Shown piece after piece: positions 16,872 through 24,801 of a stretch of 64,000 bases of DNA (its first letter is position 1; each line of letters starts with the position of its first letter). The notes beneath the pieces were generated by a model. That model saw only the letters and a list, made by a program, of their open reading frames with translations. It was not told the DNA's origin and did not search any database. Both the position numbers and the translations under genes were made by a program. The DNA is from JBIOHP01 sp044449065 (GTDB taxonomy: Bacteria > Bacteroidota > Ignavibacteria > UBA10030 > SZUA-254), in contig JBIOHP010000007.1 in assembly GCA_044449065.1 (NCBI GenBank), positions 132,180 through 196,179 on the forward strand, in the 5' to 3' direction.

Positions 16872-19370
16872 ATGGCAAAAACCACGAGAACCTCAACCAC
16901 ATCAACGCTCCTTAATCAACCCTCATGGTTCGATAAACTTTCCGATTTGAAAAAGGACAGCATCTGCATCGCCGTGATGTATCTGATCATCCTTGTTCTC
17001 TGCAATAAGATAGTGTTCAACGGAATGATTTTTGCCGAATCCGGTGATGAGATGGCGGCCGCGGCATGGTCGAAAGGTATCGAACACCTTCAGAAAGCCG
17101 AACATGCCGATCCTCTCTGGATACCATATGTCTTCAGCGGGATGCCCATTTTCGCCACATTGATTTTTCTTCGTCCAGCGTATGTGAACTTCGGGGAATT
17201 TGTCCTTAACAATATCGGCAAAGTAATATTTTTCGGGAGCGATTTGAGCTGGATTCTCCTCCATTTTTTGCTGGGAGGAATATTCATGTACATCCTTGCA
17301 AGGATGTTGAAACTTTCCCAGTTACCCTCGTTACTGGCAGGTTTAACGATGATGATGAATCCTCTTGCTATAGAACTTGCGCAAGCGGGACATGGCTCCA
17401 AACTTATAACCCTGAGTTATATTCCCCTGCTCTTCATCATGACGATAAAACTTTTTGAGAAAAAAAACTTGCTCTACCTCGGTCTGCTTTCGGCAACCAT
17501 CTCAACGATGCTTCTTGCAAGTCATCTTCAAATCGCTTTTTACGGTTTTATGCTCGTGGGTTTATATCTCCTGTATGAAACAATTCTCACCATCAAGCAG
17601 CAGCCCGCCGGCTCGATGATCAATATAGGATTGTTTGCCTTCGCGCTTCTGCTCGGATTTGCAATTGCCTCGTATGTAATTCTCCCGCTCCAGGAATATT
17701 CAACATATTCCATCAGGGGCGGCTCCGGCGACGGGAGCATCTCTTCGGGATTGGGATTCGCATATGCCACAGACTGGTCGTTTCATCCGGCGGAGATGAT
17801 GAATTACTTGATCCCGACTACCTTCGGACTTTCGACCCAGTACATGACTGACGTTAACGGCACACAAGCGGCGCTTCCTCTCTATTGGGGTTGGATGCCG
17901 TTCACCACCTCAACCGTGTATGTTGGAATCGTGCCCATTATTCTCATGGTGTTAGCTCTTATTTATCGCCGGAATAAAATAACAAAATTTTTAGCGGCAG
18001 TATCGGTATTTTTTCTCCTTATTGCATTCGGGAAATTTTCTCCGTTCGTGTATGAGTTGATGTTCAACTATTTCCCCTATTTCAACAAGTTCAGAATCCC
18101 CGCAATGATTCTCCAGTTGATGCCCATTACGATCGGCTTGATTGCCGCATACGGCATGACTTTTTTACTCGAATTATCCGATAAGAGCAAGGAAGTTAAT
18201 CTGGCTGTGCTTCAGAAACGATTGATCTATGCAGCAGGCATCATCGGGGGCGCGCTCGTGCTGTGCCTGCTTGCCAAAACGGCCATTTCCAATTTTCTTT
18301 CAGATTTTATGTTTACACGAGCCGGTGAAGCCCGGCAATATCAAAAAGAATATCTCGATCTATTTATCGAGAAAAGGATTGATGTATTCTGGGGAGGATT
18401 TTTAAAATTCGCCCTGTTTACCTGTCTCTCGCTTGGAGTAATTATTCTTTATCTACGGGGAAACCTCCAGCGGGTTTCCCTGATGTTAGCGCTTATTGGA
18501 ATTCTTGTGCTCGACCTTGGTTTATGGGATGATTATTATATCAATCCAAAACCGAAAAACGCTCTCTCCGATCAGTTCACGCCCGATCAAACAATGACCA
18601 CACTGAGCGCGGAGGCCGATACAAGTTTATTCCGGATTTTCCCTGTTGAAGATTATGAGGATAATGCGTTTATGTATCATAATATCCAATCCATCGGGGG
18701 ATACAGTCCGGCGAAATTAAAAATTTATCAGGAAATGAGAGATTCCTGCCGGCTCGATAAAGGAAACATGGCGGTTGTGAACATGTTGAACGTAAAATAT
18801 ATCGTGCGAAATCAGGAGAACAAAGAAGGCGGGAGCAGATCGGTCATCATCCCCAATCCCGATTATATTCCACGGACATGGTTTGTTGACAGCGCCTATA
18901 CCGTTTCTTCGAAAACCGAGATATTCCAGTTGATGAATGCCCCAACGTTCGATCCACGGCATGTTGCGTTGCTTGAAAAACAACCATCGGTGAAACCGCA
19001 AAAATCCGATTCGAATTATTCCAAAATCGATAAATGGACCTCCGGGGAAATAACGATCAATGCATACGCCTCTAAGCCATCTCTGCTAATGCTGAGCGAA
19101 ATTTATTATCCCGCGGGCTGGAAGGCATATGTCGATAACACTGAAACTGAAATTTATAAAACGAATTATATCCTTCGATCAGTTATCATGCCGGAGGGTA
19201 AACATACGGTGGTGTTTAAGTTTGAGCCGAAAACGTATGAACAGAGTTATTTCTACACGAAAATCGGCTGGGGATTTTGCGCTTTTATCCTCATAGGAGG
19301 GATCGCGCAACTGCCGTTTGTGAGAAAACGTTTTGGGAAAGACCGGAAAGATGTGAACAAAGAATCTTAG
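16872..19370 (+). CDS. YfhO family membrane protein
   Basis: 832 aa with about 13 hydrophobic segments in the first 560 residues, then a soluble extracytoplasmic domain and a last helix near 800. The N-terminal loop with SGDEMAAAAWSKGIEH followed by HADPLWIPYVFSGMPIF resembles the first loop of YfhO and GT-C enzymes, where acidic residues contact a polyprenyl-linked donor. YfhO proteins of Firmicutes are needed to glycosylate lipoteichoic acid; in this group the acceptor is unknown. Its position as last gene of the cluster, before a strong terminator, fits extracytoplasmic modification of the glycan. A ribosome site AAGGAAAA precedes the ATG. Confidence 0.85.
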   Translation: MAKTTRTSTTSTLLNQPSWFDKLSDLKKDSICIAVMYLIILVLCNKIVFNGMIFAESGDEMAAAAWSKGIEHLQKAEHADPLWIPYVFSGMPIFATLIFLRPAYVNFGEFVLNNIGKVIFFGSDLSWILLHFLLGGIFMYILARMLKLSQLPSLLAGLTMMMNPLAIELAQAGHGSKLITLSYIPLLFIMTIKLFEKKNLLYLGLLSATISTMLLASHLQIAFYGFMLVGLYLLYETILTIKQQPAGSMINIGLFAFALLLGFAIASYVILPLQEYSTYSIRGGSGDGSISSGLGFAYATDWSFHPAEMMNYLIPTTFGLSTQYMTDVNGTQAALPLYWGWMPFTTSTVYVGIVPIILMVLALIYRRNKITKFLAAVSVFFLLIAFGKFSPFVYELMFNYFPYFNKFRIPAMILQLMPITIGLIAAYGMTFLLELSDKSKEVNLAVLQKRLIYAAGIIGGALVLCLLAKTAISNFLSDFMFTRAGEARQYQKEYLDLFIEKRIDVFWGGFLKFALFTCLSLGVIILYLRGNLQRVSLMLALIGILVLDLGLWDDYYINPKPKNALSDQFTPDQTMTTLSAEADTSLFRIFPVEDYEDNAFMYHNIQSIGGYSPAKLKIYQEMRDSCRLDKGNMAVVNMLNVKYIVRNQENKEGGSRSVIIPNPDYIPRTWFVDSAYTVSSKTEIFQLMNAPTFDPRHVALLEKQPSVKPQKSDSNYSKIDKWTSGEITINAYASKPSLLMLSEIYYPAGWKAYVDNTETEIYKTNYILRSVIMPEGKHTVVFKFEPKTYEQSYFYTKIGWGFCAFILIGGIAQLPFVRKRFGKDRKDVNKES

Positions 19371-19404
19371 TTCAACCGGCTTAAAGAGACAGGTCAGGGG
19401 AGAT

Positions 19405-19436
19405 AAAAAAGGGTCAAGAAACTTGACCCTTTTTTA
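19405..19436. terminator. Bidirectional rho-independent terminator
   Basis: AAAAAAGGGTCAAG, a 3-nt loop, then CTTGACCCTTTTTT. The 8-bp G/C-containing stem has A and T runs on both sides, so it can end transcription of the polysaccharide cluster (+) and of rpsU (-), which converge here. Confidence 0.92.
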
Positions 19437-19508
19437 TTCATTTAACTTTGGTGGATACTTGTAGTGTATCCCTCGAGCTAAAGATGTTTGCCTAAGGATA
19501 GACGCGGA

Positions 19509-19709
19509 TTAAAATCCGCCCTCTTCCATCAGCGTGCGCTGCGCCCTGCGAACCGCTTTAATCTTTTTGATTCGTTTTTCAACTGAGGGCTTAGTGAAAT
19601 ACGAACGTTTCTTTACTTCTTTAAGAATGCCTGAACGTTCATATTTCTTTTTGAAGCGCCTGATCGCACGGTCGATGTTCTCATGTTCCTGAACAACAAT
19701 ACCGACCAT
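19509..19709 (-). CDS. rpsU: 30S ribosomal protein S21
   Basis: 66 aa. It starts MVGIVVQEHENIDRAIRRFK, continues with the basic helix KKYERSGILKEVKKRSYFTK, and ends with the highly basic EKRIKKIKAVRRAQRTL. This is the S21 fold that binds near the 3' end of 16S rRNA and helps initiation. The ATG at 19709 is chosen because the strong AGGAGGTG ribosome site ends 6 nt upstream of it. An in-frame GTG at 19718 overlaps that site and is not the start. A zinc-ribbon gene lies 58 bp upstream on the same strand. Confidence 0.96.
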   Translation of the reverse strand: MVGIVVQEHENIDRAIRRFKKKYERSGILKEVKKRSYFTKPSVEKRIKKIKAVRRAQRTLMEEGGF

Positions 19710-19767
19710 GTTTGTCACCTCCTCTACTCACGGTAATAATTTGTGCCACTAAATCTCCTTCTATTAG

Positions 19768-20142
19768 TTATTCGATAACGGTGGTTAACGATTCGATCAA
19801 GGTACGCTGACCCTGTTTTTCGAAATTAACCACGATGGCCTGGCTGCCATCGGATGTATGGGCTTTACTTAAGACTTTGCCAAAGTCGTTCCACTCAGCG
19901 TGGAAAATGAATTCCCCGACACGGAAACTACGATCAGGAGTGTAAGGCGTGGCATTTTGCATGTCCGCACCATTACCATTCGTTTCACCGTCGGGTACTG
20001 CCGACATTAACGACATATGACGGCATCTAGTGCAACGAAACCACATTTTCTCCTGACCGACCTGTGCACTACCAACTGCTTCCATCTTTGTTACTTTGTT
20101 GCAATGGTTGCAGCGGCGTTCACTATACTTTGATCGTGTCAT
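19768..20142 (-). CDS. Zinc-ribbon protein of unknown function
   Basis: 124 aa. It begins MTRSKYSERRCNHCNKVTKM and has a second CTRC pair 25 residues on, giving a four-Cys zinc ribbon. An acidic, low-complexity linker follows (PDGETNGNGADMQN). The C-terminal half, RVGEFIFHAEWNDFGKVLSK to VNFEKQGQRTLIE, resembles the small beta-barrel found at the C-terminus of UvrD-type helicases and CarD-like RNA-polymerase-binding proteins. A role in transcription is inferred. The start at 20142 is set by GGGAG 7-8 nt upstream; an earlier in-frame start at 20166 is not supported. It probably shares a transcript with rpsU. Confidence 0.75.
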   Translation of the reverse strand: MTRSKYSERRCNHCNKVTKMEAVGSAQVGQEKMWFRCTRCRHMSLMSAVPDGETNGNGADMQNATPYTPDRSFRVGEFIFHAEWNDFGKVLSKAHTSDGSQAIVVNFEKQGQRTLIESLTTVIE

Positions 20143-20866
20143 TGGTATTCTCCCATGAAAATACATGTTGAATGATGACTTTGGGAGGCGCCTTATTTAA
20201 TCGAAATATCTTTTGTCGTAATGAACGCTAAGAATTGAAAAAATCGCGTTTTTTGATAAAAAATACGTCTAACGGTTCACCTCGCGCTAATTATAAGATA
20301 CGTAAAAGTGATTTGCGAGTCAATGGTTAGAGGGAATTAATCGAAAATTTAGATAATTTTAATGAAATTGTTTCGTTTTACGCCAAAATAATGAGGAATA
20401 TCGCACATTTATCGTTGTTTGGGGGATATGAATCTTATCTTTTGGGCTGCGCCGGTAAGAAATTTTTATGCACGATATAATAAAATATATTGCGAAAAAA
20501 ATAGGTTGTTTTGTTAAAGATATTTCATGAAAGCATTTTGCATAAATCTGATGCCTCTCCTCAACCAGAATAAACAATTCGTTGAAAAAAAGAATTCTGC
20601 CGCCTACCGAGTAGTGAGATTTTGTTTTGGATTTTAGCATCACCAGAAATTGAAATATCAGTAATGGACATCGACTAAAATACTTTTTGAGTATCGATTC
20701 TTTCGACTTTAAAACCCAATTGAAATCCTATCGAGTTATTGCTTTTCATATCATTGATCTCTATATTTAACAAAATAAAATCCAAATCAACGCTTTTAAG
20801 CGCTGGAATAATTTCCCGTTCCTTTTCCATTAGCGGGATTTTCTTGAAACCAACACAGAGACAATT
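20143..20866. other. Long A+T-rich intergenic region
   Basis: About 720 bp between a minus-strand and a plus-strand gene. It must hold the promoters of both. Two minus-strand open frames (94 and 69 codons, at 20359-20643 and 20675-20884) have no recognisable features. The second contains SIGFQLGFKVERIDTQKVF, which could be a decayed gene end. No tRNA, riboswitch or strong terminator was seen. Confidence 0.4.
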
Positions 20867-21631
20867 TTGAAATACCGAAAACAAGATTTATTTAAATCGA
20901 TCACCGGCAAGATTGAGATCGGTTCGTATATTATCCAGCATGCCGGAAGGTTTGTAACAATCATTCGGGAAATTGACAATTTATACAGATCTATTCCTCA
21001 AAAGAAGGCAATCCGTATCCTCGATTTCGGAAGCCACACGGGGGCGATAAGCATTGGATTAAAGAATCAGGGTTACGATGTCTATTGCGCCGATATTGAA
21101 ACAGTAGTGAATGAATACCGGCACATCTACGATCAAAGCGGCTTACCGATAAAAATCTTAGAGAGCGGCTATCATATCCCCTATGATGATAAATTTTTCG
21201 ATTGCGTCGTATTTTCCGAAGTCCTCGAGCATATGTACGATAGTCCGATTGAACTTCTAACTGAATTTAAGCGGATCATTAAGAACGATGGTTACCTCCT
21301 CCTCACGACGCCTAATGTGATGAAGATCGAAAATAAAATAAAGTATTTTTTGAACATGAATATATACCAGGATATTCACTCCTATACCTATAATCCCCGG
21401 TTCTGGCTGCACTTCAGGGAATACACCGCGAAAGATCTGAAAATATTGCTCGGCGAGTATATGAAGTTTTCTTCTGTCAAAATTGTAATGTTCAACAATG
21501 CCAGCGGTAGAACACCGGTGAAAAGATTTTTTCAGCGATGCATGTTCGTCTTCAGTTACCCGCTTCCGATGTTCAAAGGTTTTTTAATGGCGATCGCCAG
21601 GAACTCACCGGACCGACCGTTATCCTCATAA
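20867..21631 (+). CDS. Class I SAM-dependent methyltransferase
   Basis: 254 aa with a TTG start (the codon before KYRKQDLFKS); no in-frame ATG precedes the fold, so TTG is the most likely start, with only a weak GAGA-type ribosome site. SAM motif I is IRILDFGSHTGAISIGLKNQ near 46-65, followed by VYCADIE and FDCVVFSEVLEHMYDSPIEL, then IKNDGYLLLTTPNVMKIE. The C-terminal part is basic and ends with a hydrophobic helix (FVFSYPLPMFKGFLMAIA). It resembles glycan-cluster methyltransferases at 11885-14579 but stands alone, 98 bp before the helicase-nuclease operon. Substrate unknown. Confidence 0.8.
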   Translation: MKYRKQDLFKSITGKIEIGSYIIQHAGRFVTIIREIDNLYRSIPQKKAIRILDFGSHTGAISIGLKNQGYDVYCADIETVVNEYRHIYDQSGLPIKILESGYHIPYDDKFFDCVVFSEVLEHMYDSPIELLTEFKRIIKNDGYLLLTTPNVMKIENKIKYFLNMNIYQDIHSYTYNPRFWLHFREYTAKDLKILLGEYMKFSSVKIVMFNNASGRTPVKRFFQRCMFVFSYPLPMFKGFLMAIARNSPDRPLSS

Positions 21632-21729
21632 TGTGGAATAATCGCTTCGGGTATCAAGTCCCGGAGAAGTTGAGGGTCTCCACCGGATAGCCATTACAAT
21701 CGTTTTATCAGGACAATTCTTCGATTCGC

Positions 21730-24700
21730 ATGCAGAGCACGCTTCAAAAAGACACTGAAATACATTTTCCCGATCTTACGGTCGTCACTGCCTCGGCAGG
21801 ATCGGGGAAAACGTATATGCTCGCGATGCGGTACGCTTCTTTCCTCCTCTCCGATAAGATACAATTCAATGCGCTCCGCAATATTCTCGCCATTACGTTC
21901 ACCAATAATGCCGCCAACGAGATGAAACAGCGCATCATCGAATATTTGAAATTAGCTGCACTCGGCGACCGCAAGAAGATCGATGAATTTCGCGAACTCG
22001 TTGCAATGGATGAAAAGAAATTGATCGAGAAAGCAGCCAAGTGCGTCACGGATATTTTTGATAACTATTCCGAATTCCAGGTTAAAACTATCGATAGTTT
22101 CATGACCGAAGTATTTAAATCATCCGCCCTTGAGTTTGGTTATAATCCCGATTTTGATATAGCCCTGAACAATTCCACAATCATCGATTACGCTTTCGAT
22201 CTGTTTTTAAGAGAACTGCAACCCGAATCGCTTCAATCAGTTACTCTCCAGAAAGCGGTAGCCCTACTTTCGCGTACGAGAAAAGGCGATTCATCGTTTA
22301 TCTGGAATCCCTACAGTAAAATTACCTCGCAGGTGCAAAAGCTGTACGGGCTGCTTGGATCAACGACTAAATCTCTTACCGCAGACAATCAGTTCGAGAG
22401 ACTGGAAACACTACGGAAAAACATAGCCGACGATGCTGCCTTGATTCAGAAAATTGCCTCGGATTCGGGTTTAGAGACCAAGATAAACGCGATGGCATTT
22501 CTTGATACGGCGATCAGCGGCGATATCGAAGGAGTCAGCGGAAAAGTGAAACTTGGCGTTCCGCTCAATAAACCGAAATCAAAAAAGGATAATGATCGCT
22601 ACGATGCAACGGTAGAAAAACTTCAGCCGCGATGCGATAGGGTAAACGCTCTGGTTGCTGAATATCTGCAACTCCGCTCAAAACTTTATTTTCTCCCGTA
22701 TATTCAATCGCTCGGGTTATTGCATGGATCGCTGGAGAGAGCTAAAAAACAGATCGGACAAATTTTTATCAACGAAGTTAATCAAAAGTTGTCCGATCAC
22801 CTGCGTCAGGATATCATTCCTGAAATTTATTTTAAGCTTGGCGATAGAATTTATCATTATTTGATCGATGAATTTCAGGATACATCTCCTATCCAATGGG
22901 AAAATATCAGGCACCTTGTTGAAAATTCCCTCGCATCGTACGGAAGTCTTTTTGTTGTTGGCGACATGAAACAGGCGATTTACGGATTCCGGGGCGCTGA
23001 TTGGACAATTATGGCGGAGATGGCACAAAAGAATACTTTTCCATCAGCGTCTCACCACGTACTCGAACTCGGGAAGAACCGCCGCAGCTTTGAAAAAATT
23101 GTCAGGTTCGGCGAGGATGTCTTTCATACAATTGATCCTCAAACCGGATACGCCGCTGCCGCGCAGCTCAGCGGACTGGCGTCGTATCACCAGGATGTCC
23201 GGCAGGAAAATGCCGGAAAAGGAATCGTGGATGTATATACGATTAAAAAAGATGATGAAACGCTTCCGGAAAAGATTAAACTGATTGAAACGGTGATTGA
23301 ATTACAGTCCCGGGGATTCCGGATGGGAGATATTGCCGTCCTTACGCCGGCGAATGACGACGTCATTGAAGTTGGCGGCTGGTTGAATGAACACCAAATC
23401 CGTTTTATTTCGCACAGCAGTCTCGATATTCGCCGGAGGAAAGTTGCCGGTGAAATCATCGCTCTCCTGAAATTTCTTGATTCACCGATCGATGATCTCT
23501 CATTCCTCACGTTCATTCTTGGAGACGTATTTTTTAATTTAAGTGTTACAGGAATTCCAAACGTAAAATCGGAATTAGCCAACCTGTTTTGTGCCCCTAA
23601 ACAATCAAGGGAAACCAGAAAGCCGTACTACCAGGTATTCAGGGAAAAATTCCCCGATGTTTGGAACAAACTTTTCGAAGGATTATTCAATCTTGTCGGC
23701 TATTTGCCGTTATATGATCTGATCTCCGCAGTCTATAAAACATTTAGGGTCTATGAAACGTGCGGAGCGGAGGAAGCATCTTTTGTGAAGCTTCTCGAAG
23801 TCATCAAATCGTTCGAAAACAGCGGGAAGAATAATTTGAAGGATTTCCTCGCGTTCGCCGAGGACGATGAAGATTCGAGCGAGTGGAAAATCGACGTTCC
23901 CAAAAATATCGACGCGGTGAAACTGATGACGATCCATAAAGCAAAGGGACTTCAGTTTCGCGTGGTTATTGTGCTTCTCTATGAAAAACGGGATAATTCC
24001 AACGATTACTATCTCAGCGGAGACGGAAACGGGATATCTATCCTTCATATCAATAAAGACATTGCCGGAAAAGTAGAGAGTTTGGGACAGGTGTACGCCG
24101 AACAAAAGCTAAAAAATCAGGTAAACGATTTAAATATGCTCTATGTCGCGTTCACGCGCGCGCAGGAAGAAATGTATGTTCTTGGCGTCTATGAGAAAGA
24201 ACCTAAAGCACCGGTTGCATTTCTACCGAAAGATAGTTATGCACCCGAAACAAAGCCAGCTATTTTAGCACAACAACCGGAAAAACAATTATCCATCGCC
24301 TCCTTCCATCATACGGTCTTGAGAAAGAGTGAGATACAAACGCCATCCCGGTTAGCCATGGATGAAATAGCGCGCGGAGAATTTATCCATCTGATCCTTT
24401 CAAAAATTCAATCGTACGACACGGACGCCAATTCGCTTATAGAACTTCTCATTTTTACAACCGGAGGCGTGATAGATAAAGAGAATACGTCCGAAACAAT
24501 TCAACAGTTTTTGGAACTGGATACCATGCGGGAATTATTTACTGAAAAACCGGGCAGGGAAATCTTCATCGAACAGGATATTACCGACCGGAATGGCAGA
24601 TTGTTCAGGATAGACAGGATGGTCGTCGATACTGATCGTATAACGGTGATCGATTTTAAAACAGGTAACGATGAGATGAAAGATAAATATGAAAGCCAGG

Positions 24701-24801
24701 TACGGAATTACCTCCATCTCGTTCATGAACTATATCCGGCTAAACAAGTCCACGGTCTCATCGCATACATCGATCTGAAAACAACAACGAACGTGTCATG
24801 A
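21730..24801 (+). CDS. addA: AddA/RecB-like UvrD-type helicase-nuclease
   Basis: 1023 aa. SF1A helicase motifs are in order: Walker A TASAGSGKTYMLAMRYASF at 19-37, DEFQDTSPIQWENI (motif II) near 379, VGDMKQAIYGFRGADWTIMA (motif III) near 410, LMTIHKAKGLQF (motif V) near 732 and MLYVAFTRAQEEMYV (motif VI) near 802. The C-terminal RecB-type nuclease core is IDRMVVDTDRITVIDFKTG, ending near 978, with the catalytic D and K of the PD-(D/E)xK fold. With its partner it would resect double-strand breaks for recombination and degrade foreign linear DNA. Its stop overlaps the partner's ATG by 4 bp. Overall length is slightly short for AddA. Confidence 0.88.
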   Translation: MQSTLQKDTEIHFPDLTVVTASAGSGKTYMLAMRYASFLLSDKIQFNALRNILAITFTNNAANEMKQRIIEYLKLAALGDRKKIDEFRELVAMDEKKLIEKAAKCVTDIFDNYSEFQVKTIDSFMTEVFKSSALEFGYNPDFDIALNNSTIIDYAFDLFLRELQPESLQSVTLQKAVALLSRTRKGDSSFIWNPYSKITSQVQKLYGLLGSTTKSLTADNQFERLETLRKNIADDAALIQKIASDSGLETKINAMAFLDTAISGDIEGVSGKVKLGVPLNKPKSKKDNDRYDATVEKLQPRCDRVNALVAEYLQLRSKLYFLPYIQSLGLLHGSLERAKKQIGQIFINEVNQKLSDHLRQDIIPEIYFKLGDRIYHYLIDEFQDTSPIQWENIRHLVENSLASYGSLFVVGDMKQAIYGFRGADWTIMAEMAQKNTFPSASHHVLELGKNRRSFEKIVRFGEDVFHTIDPQTGYAAAAQLSGLASYHQDVRQENAGKGIVDVYTIKKDDETLPEKIKLIETVIELQSRGFRMGDIAVLTPANDDVIEVGGWLNEHQIRFISHSSLDIRRRKVAGEIIALLKFLDSPIDDLSFLTFILGDVFFNLSVTGIPNVKSELANLFCAPKQSRETRKPYYQVFREKFPDVWNKLFEGLFNLVGYLPLYDLISAVYKTFRVYETCGAEEASFVKLLEVIKSFENSGKNNLKDFLAFAEDDEDSSEWKIDVPKNIDAVKLMTIHKAKGLQFRVVIVLLYEKRDNSNDYYLSGDGNGISILHINKDIAGKVESLGQVYAEQKLKNQVNDLNMLYVAFTRAQEEMYVLGVYEKEPKAPVAFLPKDSYAPETKPAILAQQPEKQLSIASFHHTVLRKSEIQTPSRLAMDEIARGEFIHLILSKIQSYDTDANSLIELLIFTTGGVIDKENTSETIQQFLELDTMRELFTEKPGREIFIEQDITDRNGRLFRIDRMVVDTDRITVIDFKTGNDEMKDKYESQVRNYLHLVHELYPAKQVHGLIAYIDLKTTTNVS

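Noticed and set aside
20359..20884. Two minus-strand open frames in the long gap before the methyltransferase
   Set aside because: A+T-rich, no recognisable motifs and no ribosome sites; the second overlaps the start of a real gene. At most a decayed remnant.
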